Assembly: GCF_004022215.1 (NCBI RefSeq)
Contig: NZ_SAUZ01000014.1
Location: 1-64,000 of the forward strand
From: Paenirhodobacter populi
Lineage (GTDB): Bacteria > Pseudomonadota > Alphaproteobacteria > Rhodobacterales > Rhodobacteraceae
Reading direction: 5' to 3'
Length of the DNA stretch: 64,000 bases
Position numbers and translations under genes: made by a program. Positions within the stretch are counted from its first letter, which is position 1, and each line of letters starts with the position of its first letter. Below the pieces are notes generated by a model, which saw only the letters and a program-made list of their open reading frames with translations, had not been told where the DNA came from and made no database searches. Positions 61,227 through 64,000 of the stretch are shown here, piece after piece.

Positions 61227-63961
61227 TGCCCCAGCCTTTCCAGAAGCGCGGGCACATGGACCTGATCGGATTTGTAGTTCCCGGTCAGCACATGCATCAC
61301 CAGATTGACGCCGAAGCGGGCCGCGATCTCGCGCTGACGCTCACCGGCCTGACCGCGCCCGATCGGCAGCATGGGCGCGCCATTGCCGTTCACCGCCCAG
61401 GCCGAGGCCCAGTCGTTGCCGCCGATCACCACCGGCGTCACCCCGTCATTCAGGTTGCGGAAGGGCATCCCCTCGGCCTGTTCGGCATCGGGGGGCGGCG
61501 CCTCGACCCAGATCGTGCCGTCGAACCGGCCGGGGAAACTTTGCAGCAGGTAGAAGGTGCGGGTCAGCACATGATCGGGCGGGATCGGCGCAAGCGGCGG
61601 AATCTCCAGCGGCGCGGCGATGGTCTGCAACCGCCGCCCGGCATCCGTGGCCATCCCAACGCCCGACAGATCGGCGTCCCGCGTGTCGAAGACGATCATC
61701 CCACCGCCGCGCAGATAGCGGTTCAGCCGGGCATATTCCTCGGGCGTGGGGACCGGCGCATCGGCCACGATCGGCCAGTAGATCAGCGTGTAAAGCGCCA
61801 GATCGTCGGCGGCGAGGTCGATGCGCATCGGGTCCGAAGGCTCGACCGTGGTGCGCCGGGTCAGGATCTCGGACAGGCCGCGCATCCCCGCCTCGGACAC
61901 GGCATCCACCTGCGTGTCGCCCGTGGGCATCCAGGCCAGCACGACGTTCGAGGCCGCCTCGATCGCCCGGTCCTCGGGCATGGTGTCCTGCGCGTGGCCC
62001 TGCGACGCCAGACCGAAGGCCAGAACCGCCACCACCGTCGCCGCCGCCCGCGCGCCGCGCAGCCGCCCCGAGACGGCGAGCGAGGCCAGAACGTCGATCA
62101 GCAGCGCCACCAGCGCCGCCCCCAGCAGCGCGCCTTTCAGCGGCATCTGCCGAGGCGCCTCGCCGCCTTCGATCGGCACGCTCGCGGGCCAGACGGCGGC
62201 TTGCAACACCCGGTCGCGCGGCAGCGCGTTCAGCGCGACGGAGCGATCCTCGGCCACGTAAAGACCGGGGCGCAGATCAGGCCCCGGCGGCTCGGTGGCC
62301 AGCCTCTCGCCCGGCACACCGGCCGAAGCCTCGGCCGTTTCCAGCCGCCCGAATCCATCGAGCAGCTTGACCGGCACCCATGTCTGCCCCGCCAGATCCT
62401 CGGCCGAGGGGGTTTCCGCCCGCGCCGAAACGGCCAACCGTTCCAGCATCTGCGGGAACAGCCCCGACAGCGGCAGGTTCGACCATTCGACATTCGCGGT
62501 GACATGGAACAGCACGACCGAGCCGGCGCCGAAATCCATCCGCGTCACCAGCGGCGTCCCATCCGCCAGCGCGGCGATGGTGCGGGAGGCAAGCTCCGGC
62601 CCCGGCTCCGCCAGAACCTGTTCCGTCACGCTGACCTCATCGGGCACGGTCAGCCCGGCAAAGGGCGACCCGGCCGGGAAAGGGGCCAGCCGGCGCGGCT
62701 CACCCCAGCTCATCGCGCCGCCGACAGACCGTTCGCCCTGCCGCAGGGTGACGGGCAGGAACTGCCGCGTGTTGTTTTCCGAGGCCATCGCCAGACGCGG
62801 CCCGGCAAAGCGGATCAGCAGCCCGCCCCTGTCGAGCCAGTCGGCCAGCCGGTCGGCATCCGGGATCTCGGCCACATCGGCGAGGATGATGACATCCGGG
62901 CTGGCGGTCAGCGCGTCCTCCAGCGTGCCCTCGATCAGGTCGGCCGTGGGCGCCAGTGCCTGCCGCAGGTAATGGGTGGGGACAAGCAGCTCCAGCCCCT
63001 CGCGCGCGGCGGAGCCGGAGATCAGCGCCACCTTGCGCCGCTTGACCGCATCGTCGGTCAGGCTGACAGTCCCGGCCGAACGGATACCCGGAATCTCGAA
63101 CCGGGTCAGGCGGTTGCGCAGCTCGGGCGGCAGATCGAAAACCGCCTGCCCCTGCGTGTCATTGTCCAGATCGACCGTGGCCCGCGCCAGTTCGCGTTCC
63201 GCGCCCGAAGGATCGGGGCCGATGGCGGCGACATCGTAGCGCGTGGAAATGGGGGCCGAAGTGGTCAGCGGCAGGCTTACCTGCCCGTCGCGCACCGTCG
63301 CCGGGCCAAGCGCCGTGACCGGCAGCGCCGGTTGCCAGACGCGCAGGGGGCCGCGCGCCTCGACCGCCTGCCGCAGGGCATCGCGGCCCGGTCGGGCCAG
63401 CCCGTCGGACAGCCAGAGCGTCTCGAAATTCCCGGCGGGCAGGATCTGCGCGGGATCCGGGGCCGAAGGCTCCCATGCCCGGGGCGTCAGGCCCGGCAGC
63501 GATTGCGCAAGGCTCGCCGCATCGGCAAAGCCGGGCGGCGCGGGCGGCGGATCTGTCAGCATCAGCAGCGCGGCGGGCCGACCCGCCGTCCCCGCCTCGG
63601 CCAAAGCGCGTTCCATCCGTTCCACCCGGCGCGGCCAGTCGCGGGCCGAGGCCCAGCTGCCATCCTCGACGATCAGCAACGGCCCCTGACCCGGCGCGAC
63701 AGGCTCGGGGTTCAGCACCGGCCCGGCGAAACCGATGATCGCCGCCGCCAGCGCCAGAAGCCGCAGGGCCATCAGCCACCAAGGCGTGCGCTCGGCCTGA
63801 ATCTCGTCGTCCTTCAGCCCCAGCAGCAGCGCCACACCCGGGAAGCGGCGCCGGATCGGCGCGGGCGGCACGGCGCGCAGGATGAACCACAGAACCGGCA
63901 GCGCCAGCAGCCCCAGCAGCAGCCACGGCGCGGTGAACCCGATGGGACCGAGCATCGCCAT
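61223..63961 (-). CDS. BatA N-terminal and DUF4159 domain membrane protein
   Basis: This 912-aa protein begins with the BatA-type segment GFTAPWLLLGLLALPVLWFI, followed by RRFPGVALLLGLKDDE and a second helix (WWLMALRLLALAAAIIGFAG). A long middle part resembles a VWA/GATase-like fold. A helix near residue 620 precedes a C-terminal DUF4159 domain (about 690-912; FYLLQSFPGRFDGTIWVEAP, VIGGNDWASAWAVNG, FGVNLVMHVLTGNYKSDQ). The ATG at 63961 overlaps the stop of the upstream DUF58-type gene (TGATG). The locus type is the aerotolerance (Bat) operon, whose precise role is unsettled. Confidence 0.87.
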   Translation of the reverse strand: MAMLGPIGFTAPWLLLGLLALPVLWFILRAVPPAPIRRRFPGVALLLGLKDDEIQAERTPWWLMALRLLALAAAIIGFAGPVLNPEPVAPGQGPLLIVEDGSWASARDWPRRVERMERALAEAGTAGRPAALLMLTDPPPAPPGFADAASLAQSLPGLTPRAWEPSAPDPAQILPAGNFETLWLSDGLARPGRDALRQAVEARGPLRVWQPALPVTALGPATVRDGQVSLPLTTSAPISTRYDVAAIGPDPSGAERELARATVDLDNDTQGQAVFDLPPELRNRLTRFEIPGIRSAGTVSLTDDAVKRRKVALISGSAAREGLELLVPTHYLRQALAPTADLIEGTLEDALTASPDVIILADVAEIPDADRLADWLDRGGLLIRFAGPRLAMASENNTRQFLPVTLRQGERSVGGAMSWGEPRRLAPFPAGSPFAGLTVPDEVSVTEQVLAEPGPELASRTIAALADGTPLVTRMDFGAGSVVLFHVTANVEWSNLPLSGLFPQMLERLAVSARAETPSAEDLAGQTWVPVKLLDGFGRLETAEASAGVPGERLATEPPGPDLRPGLYVAEDRSVALNALPRDRVLQAAVWPASVPIEGGEAPRQMPLKGALLGAALVALLIDVLASLAVSGRLRGARAAATVVAVLAFGLASQGHAQDTMPEDRAIEAASNVVLAWMPTGDTQVDAVSEAGMRGLSEILTRRTTVEPSDPMRIDLAADDLALYTLIYWPIVADAPVPTPEEYARLNRYLRGGGMIVFDTRDADLSGVGMATDAGRRLQTIAAPLEIPPLAPIPPDHVLTRTFYLLQSFPGRFDGTIWVEAPPPDAEQAEGMPFRNLNDGVTPVVIGGNDWASAWAVNGNGAPMLPIGRGQAGERQREIAARFGVNLVMHVLTGNYKSDQVHVPALLERLGQ

Positions 63962-64000
63962 CACCGCCCCCTTTCCAGCGAGGCCGTCAGCCACAGCAGC
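63961..64000 (-). CDS. Probable DUF58 protein, C-terminal end (cut by window edge)
   Basis: Only 12 codons are visible, reading LLWLTASLERGR and a TGA stop that overlaps the ATG of the DUF4159 gene. The assignment to DUF58 rests on this ending and on the usual gene order moxR - DUF58 - BatA/DUF4159 - GATase-like. With so few residues it remains tentative. Confidence 0.55.
   Translation of the reverse strand, partial: LLWLTASLERGR

Noticed and set aside
58431-61265. 944-codon plus-strand frame crossing the DUF599 gene, repeat copy I and the GATase-like gene
   Set aside because: It runs through a structured repeat and opposite a well-supported gene, with Arg/Pro/Gln-rich composition and no motifs.

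Overview
The window is GC-rich chromosomal DNA of an alphaproteobacterium, most likely family Rhodobacteraceae (Rhodobacter/Paracoccus relatives). The reasons are the amino-acid character of the ribosomal and RNA polymerase proteins, the uspA - fnrL/hemN arrangement with FNR boxes, the Rhodobacteraceae-type lipoproteins, and a dispersed 3'-end repeat that I recall from such genomes. This is inferred from sequence reading only.

Layout. (1) 1-19.5 kb, minus strand: the information-processing core. It runs secE-nusG, rplK-rplA, rplJ-rplL-rpoB-rpoC, then rpsL-rpsG-fusA-tuf (tuf cut by the window edge). Two insertions interrupt it: an SMR multidrug-efflux gene between rplA and rplJ, and an overlapping four-gene envelope glycosylation cassette (GT2, LAB_N protein, ArnT-like GT, PAP2) between rpoC and rpsL. 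(2) 19.6-20.4 kb: a tRNA-Met(CAU) followed by a 655-bp gene-free mosaic stretch with an exact 106-bp copy of the SMR gene. (3) 20.4-30 kb: L,D-transpeptidase, glpD, a lytic transglycosylase lipoprotein, a YbbA/YbbP-type ABC system divergent from a TesA-like esterase, an MFS exporter and a FAD-linked 2-hydroxyacid oxidase. (4) 30-45 kb: many haem genes (hemC and hemE divergent; hemF; hemN divergent from fnrL over one FNR box), mixed with a DEAD-box helicase, SDR, rsmC, clpS, a HAD hydrolase, a PBP5-like carboxypeptidase and an FNR-box-preceded uspA. (5) 45-54 kb: glutathione-dependent formaldehyde dehydrogenase, NlpC/P60 and M17 peptidases, beta-carbonic anhydrase, a DUF4139 protein, asd and two glycosyltransferases. 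(6) 54-64 kb: modE-like regulator and modABC, a small heat-shock gene with a sigma32-like promoter and a ROSE-like RNA thermometer, a DUF599 protein, and an aerotolerance-type operon (DUF58 - BatA-N/DUF4159 - large membrane GATase-like protein).

The most striking non-coding signal is a family of about nine roughly 62-nt elements. Each lies just downstream of a stop codon on the same strand as the gene it follows. Each has a G5/C5 hairpin, usually a second hairpin whose stem changes by compensatory substitutions, and a conserved tail built around CCCCCGGGATATTTATGGAA. Other signals are a roughly 160-bp MITE-like element with perfect 19-bp inverted ends beside a decayed relative, a 42-bp tandem repeat, and an acceptor-stem mismatch in the tRNA. 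No CRISPR array, rRNA operon or intact transposase was seen.
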